57,223 nucleotides of DNA from Thermoleophilia bacterium (lineage in GTDB: Bacteria; Actinomycetota; Thermoleophilia; Gaiellales; SKUG01). The notes under the pieces were generated by a model. It was not told the DNA's origin. It did no database searches and saw nothing but the letters and a program-made list of their open reading frames with translations. The position numbers were made by a program, and so were the translations under genes. Shown here one piece after another: positions 28,309 through 36,265 of this stretch; positions within the stretch are counted from its first letter, which is position 1; each line of letters begins with the position of its first letter. Location of the stretch: positions 1 to 57,223 of the forward strand of contig JAOPYQ010000046.1 in assembly GCA_025964555.1 (NCBI GenBank), in the 5' to 3' direction.

Positions 28309-30078
28309 ATGACGAGCACCACGCGCGCGGATGCGCCACGGGTCAGCGAGCCGAAGCAGCTCGCCAACTGGAAGGTCGGCGCGGCGATGGCCGGCGTCGC
28401 CGGGATCGCGTCGTTCCAGCACTCGCTGTTGCCACGGTCGAGCACGCAGCAGGCGATCGTCACGGTCGGCTCGATGGCGCTCGCCTACGGCGTGGGCGTC
28501 GCGGCGAACGCGATCTCCAACGAGGTCGACGACGCGACGGGCCTCGACCAGTTCGGCTCGCGGGCCGCGGTGGCGGGCGCCGGCGCGCTCGCAGTGCTCG
28601 GCACGACGCTTGCCCTGCGCGGGCGACCGGTCGGGCTCGCGCTCGACATCCCGCACCTGTCGCTCGAGGCGGGACGAACCGGTGCGGCGGTGCTCGCTGG
28701 CGGCGCGGTACTGGGCGCGGCGCTCCTTGGCGAGCAGGCGCTCGTCGACCGGATCCAGGACCACGTCCCGGGCGGCGCGGCGACTGCACACGCGGCGATC
28801 TTCGGGGCGGCGGCCCTCGGGGTCGGCGCGATGGTGTTCGGCCGCACGCGATCGAGCGCGGTGTCGGTGGAAGCCGAGCGCGCGTACCTCGCCTCGACGG
28901 GCGGCGCGCAGGGATCGTCAGCCAATCCGGTGGCGTTCGACGCGGCGCGCTTCGACGAGATCACGCGACTGCGGTCGCAGATGACGACCGTGCCGGCGCT
29001 GCGACCGGGCGCGCTCCTGCCCGACGGCGCGGCGGGTGGCCAGGGCGTGAAGTTCCTGAACGAGGCGACCCCGGCCGCGGAGATCGCACGGGTGATGGGC
29101 ACGGACGCGGCGTCGGTGAAGGATCCGATCCGCATCTACGGCGGCATGCAGCACGCCGCCACGCACGAGCAGCTCGCGCAGCAGATCTTCGACGAGGCGC
29201 GCACGGCCGGCGCGTTCGAGCGCGGGCACGTGATCCTGTACGTGCCGTCCGGGACCGGGCACGTCAATCCGATGCCGGTGGCGGCGACCGAGTACCTGAC
29301 CGGCGGCGACGTCGCGTCGGTTGCGATGCAGTACGGCGACAAGCCATCGATCCAGTCGTTCGGCAAGCGCGACGAGGCGGCCGACCTGTTCCGGCGCGTG
29401 CTCACCAAGTTCAGTGACCACATCGAGACGCTGCCGGCAGCGGAGCGGCCCAAGCTCATGGCCTACGGCGAGAGCCTCGGCGCGTGGGGCATCCAGGATT
29501 CCTTCCTGACGCGTGGCGAGGTCGGGGGCATCGCCGACAGCGGGCTCGACGCGATCGTCAACGTCGGCACGCCACGCTTCTCGAAGCTGCGCGCGGACGC
29601 GATCGGACTGTCGGGCCAGCGCCTCGACGACGCAGGCCGCATGTTCGAGTTCAACGACGTCGCCACGCTCAAGGCGCTGCCGGCCGAGCAGCGCGAGGGC
29701 GTGCGTGCGTTCCTGCTCACGCACCACAACGACCCGGTCAACAAGATCTCGCCGCGCATGTTCTTCACGCGTCCGGAATGGCTCGCACAGGCCGAGCACG
29801 GGACGGGTGTCCCGCGGAAGATGAAGTGGTATCCCGGCGTGACCGGCGTGCAGGGACTGGTCGACAACGCCAACGGCGCGCGCGTGGTGCCGGGCATCCT
29901 GGAGAAGACCGGGCACGACTACCGCGCGGAGATGGCACCGGTCATGTCCGAGGTCATTCGCTCGGGCGCCAGCGACGCGCAGCTCGCGGGCATCAACGGC
30001 GCCCTCAACCAGCTCGAGCTGGCCCGCGTGCACGCGCCCGCGCCTGCGATCCGAATTCCGGTTCCGGTTCCGGGCTGA
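28309..30078 (+). CDS. Membrane alpha/beta-hydrolase (Abhydrolase_9-like)
   Basis: A 589-residue protein. The N-terminal third (about 22-180) holds about four hydrophobic segments. The C-terminal part is an alpha/beta-hydrolase with nucleophile elbow GESLG (S389), preceded by VILYVPSGTG and ATEYLTGGD and followed by the NVGTPRF strand. This layout matches the actinobacterial family with an Abhydrolase_9_N membrane domain (Rv1069c-like), of unknown substrate but presumably lipid. The ATG follows GGCGAGGGACGAAC. It is divergent from the amidase and ends in a hairpin. Confidence 0.75.
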   Translation: MTSTTRADAPRVSEPKQLANWKVGAAMAGVAGIASFQHSLLPRSSTQQAIVTVGSMALAYGVGVAANAISNEVDDATGLDQFGSRAAVAGAGALAVLGTTLALRGRPVGLALDIPHLSLEAGRTGAAVLAGGAVLGAALLGEQALVDRIQDHVPGGAATAHAAIFGAAALGVGAMVFGRTRSSAVSVEAERAYLASTGGAQGSSANPVAFDAARFDEITRLRSQMTTVPALRPGALLPDGAAGGQGVKFLNEATPAAEIARVMGTDAASVKDPIRIYGGMQHAATHEQLAQQIFDEARTAGAFERGHVILYVPSGTGHVNPMPVAATEYLTGGDVASVAMQYGDKPSIQSFGKRDEAADLFRRVLTKFSDHIETLPAAERPKLMAYGESLGAWGIQDSFLTRGEVGGIADSGLDAIVNVGTPRFSKLRADAIGLSGQRLDDAGRMFEFNDVATLKALPAEQREGVRAFLLTHHNDPVNKISPRMFFTRPEWLAQAEHGTGVPRKMKWYPGVTGVQGLVDNANGARVVPGILEKTGHDYRAEMAPVMSEVIRSGASDAQLAGINGALNQLELARVHAPAPAIRIPVPVPG

Positions 30079-30104
30079 CGCTCGCGACGGCACCGATTTC
30101 ACCA

Positions 30105-30125
30105 GCGTTGCACTGAGCGCAACGC
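30105..30125 (+). terminator. Hairpin after the alpha/beta-hydrolase
   Basis: GCGTTGC (30105-30111) and GCAACGC (30119-30125) form a perfect 7-bp stem with a 7-nt loop, 26 nt after the stop codon. There is no T run. Confidence 0.5.
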
Positions 30126-30183
30126 CTGTGCCATGAGCGGACCAATGAGCGGATTCCCCTCGCGCGCACGCGCGCGAAGAACT

Positions 30184-30221
30184 AGTTCGCGAGCTGGTCC
30201 AGAGTTCGCGAGCTGGTCCAG
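30184..30221. repeat. Perfect tandem 19-bp repeat
   Basis: The 19-mer AGTTCGCGAGCTGGTCCAG occurs twice head to tail (30184-30202 and 30203-30221) in the intergenic space between two convergent genes. It is either a replication-slippage product or a paired binding site. Only two copies are present. Confidence 0.8.
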
Positions 30222-30280
30222 ACACACGGTCGAGATTGGGGCCGCCGCGACGTGCGGGCAGGACGGTGCCGAACGGTCGC

Positions 30281-30706
30281 CTAGACCCAGGTGAAGCCGG
30301 CGAGCGTCATCTCGAAGCCGCCCTCGACGTGCTCCCAGTCGGCTTCCAGGGCGCTGGCGGTGATCGTGAAGAGCGTGCCGGCGTGCTGCGTCACCATCTG
30401 CAGCTGGCGCACCCGCAGGCCGGGCTGGTTGGGCAGCTCCCACGAGTACGCGTGGTACAGCGCCTTCGCGCCCGCGAGCATCCGATCACCGTGGTCGAGC
30501 AGGCGGAAGCCGTCGAGCGCAGCCAGCTCGGCGCGCTGCTGGCGGAAGAACTCGTCGAGCTCCTCCTCGGGCAACGGCTCGCGGTGGATCTGCACGTTCG
30601 GCGTGAACACCGGCCGTTCAGGTCCGATGAGCACCGTCTGGCTGGCGTCGCGCCAGCCCTCGAGGAAGTTCACCTCGAAGTCGTTGGATCGTAGCTTCTG
30701 CATCAC
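30281..30706 (-). CDS. DcrB/DUF1795-fold protein (copy 2)
   Basis: A 141-residue relative of the protein at 26909-27328: FEVNFLEGWRDASQTVLIGPERP at the N-terminus and ADWEHVEGGFEMTLAGFTWV at the end match the DcrB pattern. It is cytosolic by sequence, with no signal peptide. Members of this fold bind hydrophobic helices of partner proteins in type VI systems, but nothing here supports that role. The start is either GTG at 30706 or ATG at 30703; TAGCAC a few bases upstream may be a -10 for a leaderless mRNA. It is divergent from the sigma-factor gene. Confidence 0.6.
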   Translation of the reverse strand: MMQKLRSNDFEVNFLEGWRDASQTVLIGPERPVFTPNVQIHREPLPEEELDEFFRQQRAELAALDGFRLLDHGDRMLAGAKALYHAYSWELPNQPGLRVRQLQMVTQHAGTLFTITASALEADWEHVEGGFEMTLAGFTWV

Positions 30707-30817
30707 GGGACGGTGCTACCCACGCACGGGATGGTGGGAACGCACCCGATTTCCCGCATCCACCGGTGGTTTTCCGGGGTGACGCGAAACCGGCCACACA
30801 ATGACCTCGGTACCCCC

Positions 30818-30848
30818 TTGCCAATGACTGGATTCCGTCGTTCACTGG
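30818..30848 (+). promoter_or_regulatory. Flagellar-type promoter of the sigma-factor gene
   Basis: TTGCCA (30818-30823), a 17-nt spacer ending GTCG, then TTCACT and GG. Seen as a sigma28-like layout this is TTGC-N15-GTCGTTCA. It shares CCCCTTGCCAAT with the flgB promoter. The start codon is about 118 nt downstream, and autoregulation of the sigma gene is suggested. Confidence 0.6.
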
Positions 30849-30965
30849 TTGAGTAACCGCACGGAACGCCACCGGGCAGGTACGAGACGCCGACACCGCC
30901 GAACTCGTCGACATCTCGCCACGTGCCTGCGCCCGGTCGCTTTGGAAAGCAAGGGAACACGCCGA

Positions 30966-31703
30966 ATGAGCCACTCGCCGAACTCGGCAGCGCATGCTGC
31001 CGTCGACTCCACTCCTGTCTCCGCCGACGCAGCTGCCGAGCAGCCCGTCAAGCGCAAGCGCGGTCAGAAGGAAATCTTCCGCCTCGAACCGTGGCAGGCC
31101 CGCCTGGTCGAGGAGAACCTCGAGCTCGTCGACAAGATCGTGCGTGGCATGCTTCGCCGCCTGCCGAGCCACATCGACAAGGCCGACCTCGTCCAGCAGG
31201 GCCGCATCGGCCTGATGGAAGCCGCCCGTCGCTACGACCCGACGAGCGCCGCGTCCTTCAAGACCTTCGCCACGTACCGCATCCGCGGCGAGATCATCGA
31301 CGGTCTCCGAGCCCACTCGCAGGGTCGCCCCGCCGAGGCTGGCTGGAACGAGAGCGTCGAGAGCATCGGCGAGAGCGCGTCGAGCCACAGCGGCGACGAC
31401 GTCAGCGGCTTCATGTCGAGCGTCAAGGCCCTCTCGACCGCCTTCGAGCTGGCCACGTCCACGACGGAGAATCCGCTCGAGGAGAGCCTGGAGAAGTCCA
31501 CGCTGTGGACCGCCGTCATGCGACTGCCCGAGCGTGAGCGCCACGTCTGCGAGCTGCTCTACAAGATGGACATGACCATGCAGGACATCGCGAACCTGAT
31601 GGGCACGTCCAAGGCGAGCGTCTCGCGGCTCCACAAGCGAGCACTCGAGCGCCTGCGGCTGGACAACCAGCTCAACGACGGCGAAGGTTTCCTCGCCGTC
31701 TGA
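30966..31703 (+). CDS. fliA: RNA polymerase sigma factor, FliA/WhiG type
   Basis: A 245-residue sigma-70 family protein lacking region 1.1. Region 2 contains LVQQGRIGLMEAARRYDP and FKTFATYRIRGEIIDGLR. Region 4 contains LPERERHVCELLYKMDMTMQDIANLMGTSKASVSRLHKRALERLR with its helix-turn-helix. Size and region 2 wording fit sigma-28 factors that direct flagellar genes. It stands directly upstream of the flagellar blocks and carries the same promoter signature, so it probably drives the regulon. The ATG follows AAGGGA. FliA rather than a general group 3 sigma is an inference. Confidence 0.8.
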   Translation: MSHSPNSAAHAAVDSTPVSADAAAEQPVKRKRGQKEIFRLEPWQARLVEENLELVDKIVRGMLRRLPSHIDKADLVQQGRIGLMEAARRYDPTSAASFKTFATYRIRGEIIDGLRAHSQGRPAEAGWNESVESIGESASSHSGDDVSGFMSSVKALSTAFELATSTTENPLEESLEKSTLWTAVMRLPERERHVCELLYKMDMTMQDIANLMGTSKASVSRLHKRALERLRLDNQLNDGEGFLAV

Positions 31704-31745
31704 CAGCCGCCACAAAGGATCGGCCGTCGCGCGAGCGACGACCGG

Positions 31746-31767
31746 GCGCCCCCCTGGCCGGGGGTGC
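31746..31767 (+). terminator. G+C hairpin downstream of sigma gene
   Basis: An eight-pair stem, GCGCCCCC with GGGGGTGC (one G-U pair), around a 6-nt loop, 43 nt after the sigma stop. Confidence 0.45.
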
Positions 31768-31861
31768 ACCCCACGCACCGCAACACCCGAAGGTATGGAG
31801 CCGTGGCACCACGCGCGCACGTGCGGTCGCGCCGCCGCCACTCCTGGCAAGCACCTTCTCG

Positions 31862-31893
31862 CCGCCGCGGATCCACACCAGGATCCGCGGCGG
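31862..31893 (+). terminator. Strong 13-bp hairpin
   Basis: CCGCCGCGGATCC (31862-31874) pairs perfectly with GGATCCGCGGCGG (31881-31893) around a 6-nt loop. It lies between the sigma gene and the small membrane-protein gene. It is followed by TACTCGTT rather than a T run, so it could also be a processed or regulatory RNA structure. Confidence 0.6.
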
Positions 31894-31979
31894 TACTCGT
31901 TCCGGGGGCGATTCAGGCATACATCCTGCGGCGCGGGGAACCTCTAGTGGACGCCCTTCCTGCCCGAAAGGTCGACCGC

Positions 31980-32336
31980 ATGCCCTCGAACGCCCGCAGC
32001 TCCGCCCGCACCGTGCACGTCCACGGCGCCGAAGTGAGCACCGACCAGTCCCAGCTGTGGGACTACGCCGAGGCGCTGGCGATGCTCGTCGCGGTGCTCG
32101 CAGTGCTGGCCGCGGTGTGGATCGCCGCCGAACCGAGCCCGAACGCCGATTTCACCCAGCCGGCGAGCATCGCGGCCCCGACCGGCGACTTCGAGCGCGT
32201 GCCCGACTCCACGCGCGACGTGTACCAGCCGGATCCGGACGGCCCCAGCGAAGTGGCTGTCGTCCGACGCGGCGCGGCGATCGGCGCCCCGCTCGGCCCC
32301 GACGACACACCGACGCCAGCGACGCCCACTGCCTGA
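31980..32336 (+). CDS. Small single-pass membrane protein
   Basis: A 118-residue protein: a polar N-terminus (1-30, with HVHGAEVSTDQSQLW), one membrane segment (about 33-53, YAEALAMLVAVLAVLAAVWIA) and an acidic, Pro-rich external tail. No family was recognised. GAAAGG precedes the ATG. It lies between the sigma gene and flgB, in the same direction; a link with motility is possible from context only. Confidence 0.55.
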   Translation: MPSNARSSARTVHVHGAEVSTDQSQLWDYAEALAMLVAVLAVLAAVWIAAEPSPNADFTQPASIAAPTGDFERVPDSTRDVYQPDPDGPSEVAVVRRGAAIGAPLGPDDTPTPATPTA

Positions 32337-32649
32337 CGGCACCCTGAACCGCTGGTTCACGATCCCTGAGTACTAGGCGCTGGTGGTTTGCAGAGGCGCT
32401 CGATACCGTGCGACGCACACGGGTTCGAGCTCGCGGCTCCAGACAATCACACCAACCCTGTGATGCTCACGCCGCGCGATTCGAACGGCCTCGTTGGGGA
32501 GGCCGGAACAAGGGGTCTGGCGCGATCTGCGTCGGACCCCTTGCCAATTCCCCGAACCCGTCGTACAAGGGAGCTGTGGGATCACGAGTCCGCGCCTCCC
32601 CAGGCACCCACCGGACTTCCCCATCACACCCCCGAAAGGCCCCCCACCC
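32337..32649 (+). promoter_or_regulatory. flgB upstream region
   Basis: A 313-bp non-coding stretch. It holds an inverted repeat TGAACC-GCT-GGTTCA (32345-32359) just after the preceding stop, the flagellar promoter at 32541-32571, and a C-rich leader of about 75 nt without a Shine-Dalgarno sequence. Confidence 0.6.
32541..32571 (+). promoter_or_regulatory. Flagellar-type promoter of flgB block
   Basis: TTGCCA (32541-32546), a 17-nt spacer ending GTCG, TACAAG (32564-32569) and GG. In sigma28 layout this is TTGC-N15-GTCGTACA. The CCCCTTGCCAAT segment is identical to that of the sigma-gene promoter. Confidence 0.65.
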
Positions 32650-33084
32650 ATGTTCTCCACCGACGGCATCCTCGGTCGCAACCATGCGATCGCCGCTGCG
32701 GCGCTTGACGGCCTGGCCCAGCGCCAGCAGCTGCATGCAGAGAACCTGGCCAACATCGATACCGAGGGCTATCGGGCCAAGACCGTCGACTTCGAGCGCG
32801 TGCTCGGCGCTGCCATGAAGGGCGACGATCCAGGCACGCGATTCGGCAATCCGTTCGGCGCAGGATCCACGTTCCACTCCGGGATCAACGCTGCCCAGGA
32901 GGGCGGCAACCTGTCGAGCGCGTTCGCCACGCAGCAGAAGTCCGGCAAGTCCGGCAAGGTCGACCGCACCGAAGAAGTCAGCGCGATGATGAACGACAAC
33001 ATCCGCTTCCGCGTGCTGACGCAGCAGGTGACCAACCAGATCAGCGCTGTTCGCAGCGTGATCGCGGAAATGGGCCGCGGCTAG
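32650..33084 (+). CDS. flgB: Flagellar proximal rod protein FlgB
   Basis: A 144-residue rod protein exported through the flagellar secretion channel. The N-terminal heptad region has the rod/hook signature LHAENLANIDTEGYRAK (about 29-45), and the C-terminal helix MMNDNIRFRVLTQQVTNQISAVRSVI packs against it. The middle (50-95) is Gly/Ser-rich. No Shine-Dalgarno sequence is visible before the ATG; the leader is C-rich. flgC follows after 13 nt. Confidence 0.93.
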   Translation: MFSTDGILGRNHAIAAAALDGLAQRQQLHAENLANIDTEGYRAKTVDFERVLGAAMKGDDPGTRFGNPFGAGSTFHSGINAAQEGGNLSSAFATQQKSGKSGKVDRTEEVSAMMNDNIRFRVLTQQVTNQISAVRSVIAEMGRG

Positions 33085-33097
33085 GAGGGTGTGAACG

Positions 33098-33502
33098 ATG
33101 GGAATCTTCGATGCCATCAACGTTGCCGAAGGGGCGATGTCCGTCCACCGGTTCCGGTCCGAGATCGCGGCCGAGAACGTGGCGAACATCCACACCAAGG
33201 GCTACAAGCGCCAGGAAGTGGACCTGCGCGAGACGAGCTTCAAGGCCGCCCTCGACGGCGTCGGCAACGCCGGCTCCGCGAAGGGCGCATCCTCGATCGG
33301 CGGCCTCGACGCCACCGAAGGCGCCGTGCGCGTCGCCCGCGTTCGACAGGTTGCCGGGCAGCCGTTCGACGAGCGCCAGAAAGCCTTCATGGCCACCACG
33401 GACATGATGCAGGCCAAGAGCGCGTTCGACCTGAACGTGAAGGCCGCAACCCTCCTCAAGTCGATGGCGCTCAGCTCCCTCGAGATCGGACGTGGTAGCT
33501 GA
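33098..33502 (+). CDS. flgC: Flagellar proximal rod protein FlgC
   Basis: A 134-residue rod protein. The signature AENVANIHTKGYKRQEVDL (about 26-44) and the C-terminal helix MMQAKSAFDLNVKAATLLKSM are diagnostic of FlgC. With FlgB and FliE it forms the proximal rod linked to the MS ring. A strong GGAGG ribosome-binding site precedes the ATG. The stop shares one base with the fliE start (TGATG), so the two are coupled. Confidence 0.94.
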   Translation: MGIFDAINVAEGAMSVHRFRSEIAAENVANIHTKGYKRQEVDLRETSFKAALDGVGNAGSAKGASSIGGLDATEGAVRVARVRQVAGQPFDERQKAFMATTDMMQAKSAFDLNVKAATLLKSMALSSLEIGRGS

Positions 33503-33942
33503 TGTCGGGTATCGGTGGAATCGGAAGCATGGCTGGCGCAGGTGCCGGCAACCCCCTCAACGGCCTCGGTGGTACCGGTGGTCTCGCAGGTGGCGGCGGT
33601 CCGCTCTCGGGCCTGGCCGATGGCGGCATGGGCCTTGGTGACGGCGGCGGCGCGGGCAACGCGGGCAGCGCCGGCATGGGCATCATGCCGAACCAGTCCG
33701 CGACGGCTTCGCAGGGCAGCTCGTTCGGCGACGCCCTCAAGACGATGGTGGTCGAGAACCCGAGCGCCAGCAAGAAGCATTCGAGCGACCTGATGGCCCG
33801 CTTCGCGGCAGGCGACACGTCGATCGATCCGCACCAGATCGCCCTCGCATCGGCCAAGGCCGGCGTCGAGATCCAGATGGCGACCCGCACGATCTCGAGC
33901 GCGGTCAGCTCGGTGCGAACACTCTTCCAGATGCAGGTCTGA
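33502..33942 (+). CDS. fliE: Flagellar hook-basal body protein FliE
   Basis: A 146-residue protein whose last about 75 residues are typical FliE: SSFGDALKTMVVENPSASKK, then ALASAKAGVEIQMATRTISSAVSSVRTLFQMQV. FliE joins the MS ring to the rod. The first about 65 residues are an unusual Gly/Ala/Met-rich low-complexity segment, longer than in most FliE proteins (usually about 100 residues). It is coupled to flgC by a one-base overlap. Confidence 0.9.
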   Translation: MSGIGGIGSMAGAGAGNPLNGLGGTGGLAGGGGPLSGLADGGMGLGDGGGAGNAGSAGMGIMPNQSATASQGSSFGDALKTMVVENPSASKKHSSDLMARFAAGDTSIDPHQIALASAKAGVEIQMATRTISSAVSSVRTLFQMQV

Positions 33943-34053
33943 CCCCGGTCCCCACGGGTGTTTGCCTCGGCGGTCCTTCGCGACTGCTGGTCCCCGGCGC
34001 GCCGCTCCCCTCGGCGCGCCGATCACAGGACCCCCCGACGGAAAGGCCCTCCC

Positions 34054-34599
34054 ATGGCGATTTCGCCCCTTCGCGCGTTCGCGCTCGGCGCATGCAGCGT
34101 CATCCTGATGGCCGGCGTGTTCGTCGCCGGGATCGGCATCGGAGCACGCGATGGCGTCGATTCGAGCATGGACGCGGCCGGTCCGGCCGAGGAGATCTCG
34201 TGCCCCGACGCGCCCGGATTCACCGCCACCAGGGCCGAGAACGAGCGCGCCGCCAACTGCGAGAGCGCTCGTCGCATCCAGGACATGTTGCGTGCAGCGG
34301 GCGCGGCTGATGCGAACGTCTCGGTCCAGAGCGAGGAGACGGGGGAGCTGCTCGGTCCCGAGCGAGTGCTCACCGTGATCGCGCAGGTCGACCTGCCGCT
34401 GGACATTCGCGACGGCTGGAACGCGGAGGAGGCCGCGCGGGCCATCAGCCGCGAAATCGGCACGACGATGAGCCACGTCACGATCACGGACGAGCGCCTG
34501 CGGACCCTGTACGACGGTCGCGCCCAGGAGCCTCGAACGTCGATCGCCCCTGCCACCAGCGCCCCGATCGGGCGCCCGGCCTCGACCCGCACCAGATGA
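34054..34599 (+). CDS. Membrane-anchored stand-alone copy of the FliF RBM2 domain
   Basis: A 181-residue protein with one N-terminal membrane segment (about 9-30). Residues 48-155 match residues 103-210 of the FliF encoded next, at about 60% identity by eye. Shared landmarks include ISCP-x-APGFTAT, NCESA, LLGPE, WNAE-x-AARAISR, GTT and a closing DG. It lacks the first ring-building motif, the RBM3 part, the second membrane helix and the FliG-binding tail. The C-terminus is Pro/Arg-rich. Both conserved cysteines (C50, C69) are kept. It lies between fliE and fliF. Role unknown; an accessory MS-ring component is the simplest guess. Confidence 0.8.
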   Translation: MAISPLRAFALGACSVILMAGVFVAGIGIGARDGVDSSMDAAGPAEEISCPDAPGFTATRAENERAANCESARRIQDMLRAAGAADANVSVQSEETGELLGPERVLTVIAQVDLPLDIRDGWNAEEAARAISREIGTTMSHVTITDERLRTLYDGRAQEPRTSIAPATSAPIGRPASTRTR

Positions 34600-34741
34600 A
34601 TTCCACACAGAGCATGTAGACAGAAACGCAAAACCGTTGTTCCATGAAGGCGTGACGTCCTGTGCGACGTCGCCGTGCAGCCACCCCCACCCGGCTGCAC
34701 ACCCCCGAGAACAGCACCACCTCCCCCACGAGGCCCCACAG

Positions 34742-36208
34742 ATGGACTTCTACAAGAACCTCCCCGTCGTCGCCCGCATCGCCATCCCGGCAGTGCTCGG
34801 CCTGATCCTCGCGTTCCTGGTGTGGACGATGATGTTCAAGCCACCGCCGGCCGTCGAGATCATCGCCACGCAGGACGTGGGCGTGTACGAGGTGGCGCAG
34901 CAGGTGCTCGAGCGCAGCGGCATCGAGGTCGAGCGTTCGCAGGACGCGGCGATGTTCATGCTGTCGGTGCCTGCAAGCGAGGCCACGAACGCCGCCCAGG
35001 CGCTCGCCGAGAGCGGCATCAAGGATCGCACCGGCCTCGCCAAGAAGATCAGCTGCCCCGCAGCTCCGGGCTTCACCGCGACGAAGGCAGCGAACGAGCG
35101 CTCTGCCAACTGCGAGAGCGCGAAGGCGGTCCAGGGCATGCTGCTCGCCGCCGGCGCGATCGCCGCCAACGTGCAGGTCTCGCAGGAGGAGAACGGCACG
35201 CTGCTCGGTCCGGAGAAGTCGATGAACGTCGTCGCCCAGGTGTTCCTGCCCAAGCACATGCAGGATGACTGGAACGCCGAGCAGGCCGCTCGTGCGATCA
35301 GCCGCTCCGTCGGAACGACGCTCGATCGCGTGAGCATCACCGACGACCAGCTGCAGTCGATGTTCGACGGCACCTCCTCCGGTGGCGACGACAACACGAC
35401 CGGTGGCTCGGCCATGTCGCTCGGCTGCGCGGACATCGCCGCCGCGACCGAGGTCGAGACCAAGCGTGCCGCGGTCAGGAGCTGCTACGAGGGCAACATC
35501 GGCGACAAGCTCGAGGAGCTGCTCGGTGGCAGCGACCGCTTCGTGCTCACCGTCGAGCCGACGATCGACTCGGTCGCTCGCCAGCGCACGACGCTCAAGC
35601 AGTCGGCCGGTCCCGAGGTCAGCCGCAGCGAGCAGTCCGGCTCGGGCCAGAAGGTGATCGACAAGGACACGCCCCCGAACACCTCCGAGGAGACGTCCAC
35701 CGATCCCGCGGGCGACATCACCCGTCTGGCGATCAGCGTGATCCTCGACAAGGACAGCGTCACCGAGGACCAGCGAGCGGCGGTCATGAGCCTGCTCTCG
35801 TCGCAGATCAACGTGAAGCGCGGCGATCCCGCCCCGGTCGTGAAGATGTCGCAGTTCGCCGGTGGCGCGGGCGACAAGCCCAAGAACGAGGACCTCGAGA
35901 CCATCAAGGACAACGCGGCGAAGGAGAAGGCGGCGCCGACGACCGGCCCGATCATCCAGACCACGAAGATGCCGGCCTGGGCGATGGCGGCGATGGCGGC
36001 CCTCGTGATCGGCATGCTCACCGCGGTGTTCGTGCTCTGGCGACGATCGGCGGCGATGACCGCGGAGCGCATGCGCCTCGAGAACTCGTTCCGGAGCGAG
36101 CAGCGCCTCTTCGAGGACTTCGCACAGCAGAACCCCGACCACCTGGCACAGGACCTCAACGCGCTCTTCGGCGCACCGAGCGCACCCGAGCCGACGATGC
36201 GCGCGTAG
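34742..36208 (+). CDS. fliF: Flagellar MS-ring protein FliF
   Basis: A 488-residue MS-ring protein. TM1 is at about 12-32. RBM1 (37-95) contains VGVYEVAQQVLERSGIEVE, RBM2 is at 103-210, and RBM3 (about 227-370) has a long insert rich in Ser/Thr/Asp. TM2 is at 413-433, and the short cytoplasmic tail (NPDHLAQDLNALFG, about 464-477) should bind FliG. Two cysteine pairs in the extracytoplasmic part (C105/C124 and C229/C248) could form disulfides. The leader is C-rich with no Shine-Dalgarno sequence. The gene lies between the RBM2 paralogue and the fliG-like gene. Confidence 0.9.
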   Translation: MDFYKNLPVVARIAIPAVLGLILAFLVWTMMFKPPPAVEIIATQDVGVYEVAQQVLERSGIEVERSQDAAMFMLSVPASEATNAAQALAESGIKDRTGLAKKISCPAAPGFTATKAANERSANCESAKAVQGMLLAAGAIAANVQVSQEENGTLLGPEKSMNVVAQVFLPKHMQDDWNAEQAARAISRSVGTTLDRVSITDDQLQSMFDGTSSGGDDNTTGGSAMSLGCADIAAATEVETKRAAVRSCYEGNIGDKLEELLGGSDRFVLTVEPTIDSVARQRTTLKQSAGPEVSRSEQSGSGQKVIDKDTPPNTSEETSTDPAGDITRLAISVILDKDSVTEDQRAAVMSLLSSQINVKRGDPAPVVKMSQFAGGAGDKPKNEDLETIKDNAAKEKAAPTTGPIIQTTKMPAWAMAAMAALVIGMLTAVFVLWRRSAAMTAERMRLENSFRSEQRLFEDFAQQNPDHLAQDLNALFGAPSAPEPTMRA

Positions 36209-36265
36209 CGCACCGCGCAGCACCAGATCGCCCGATTCGACGACCTCCCCCGAGCACGGACGACC

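Noticed and set aside
30184-30221. CRISPR array
   Set aside because: Only two directly abutting copies with no spacers, and no cas genes.
26909-30706. Type VI secretion locus suggested by the DcrB-fold proteins
   Set aside because: No Tss, PAAR, VgrG, Hcp or Rhs genes are nearby, and the genome appears monoderm.
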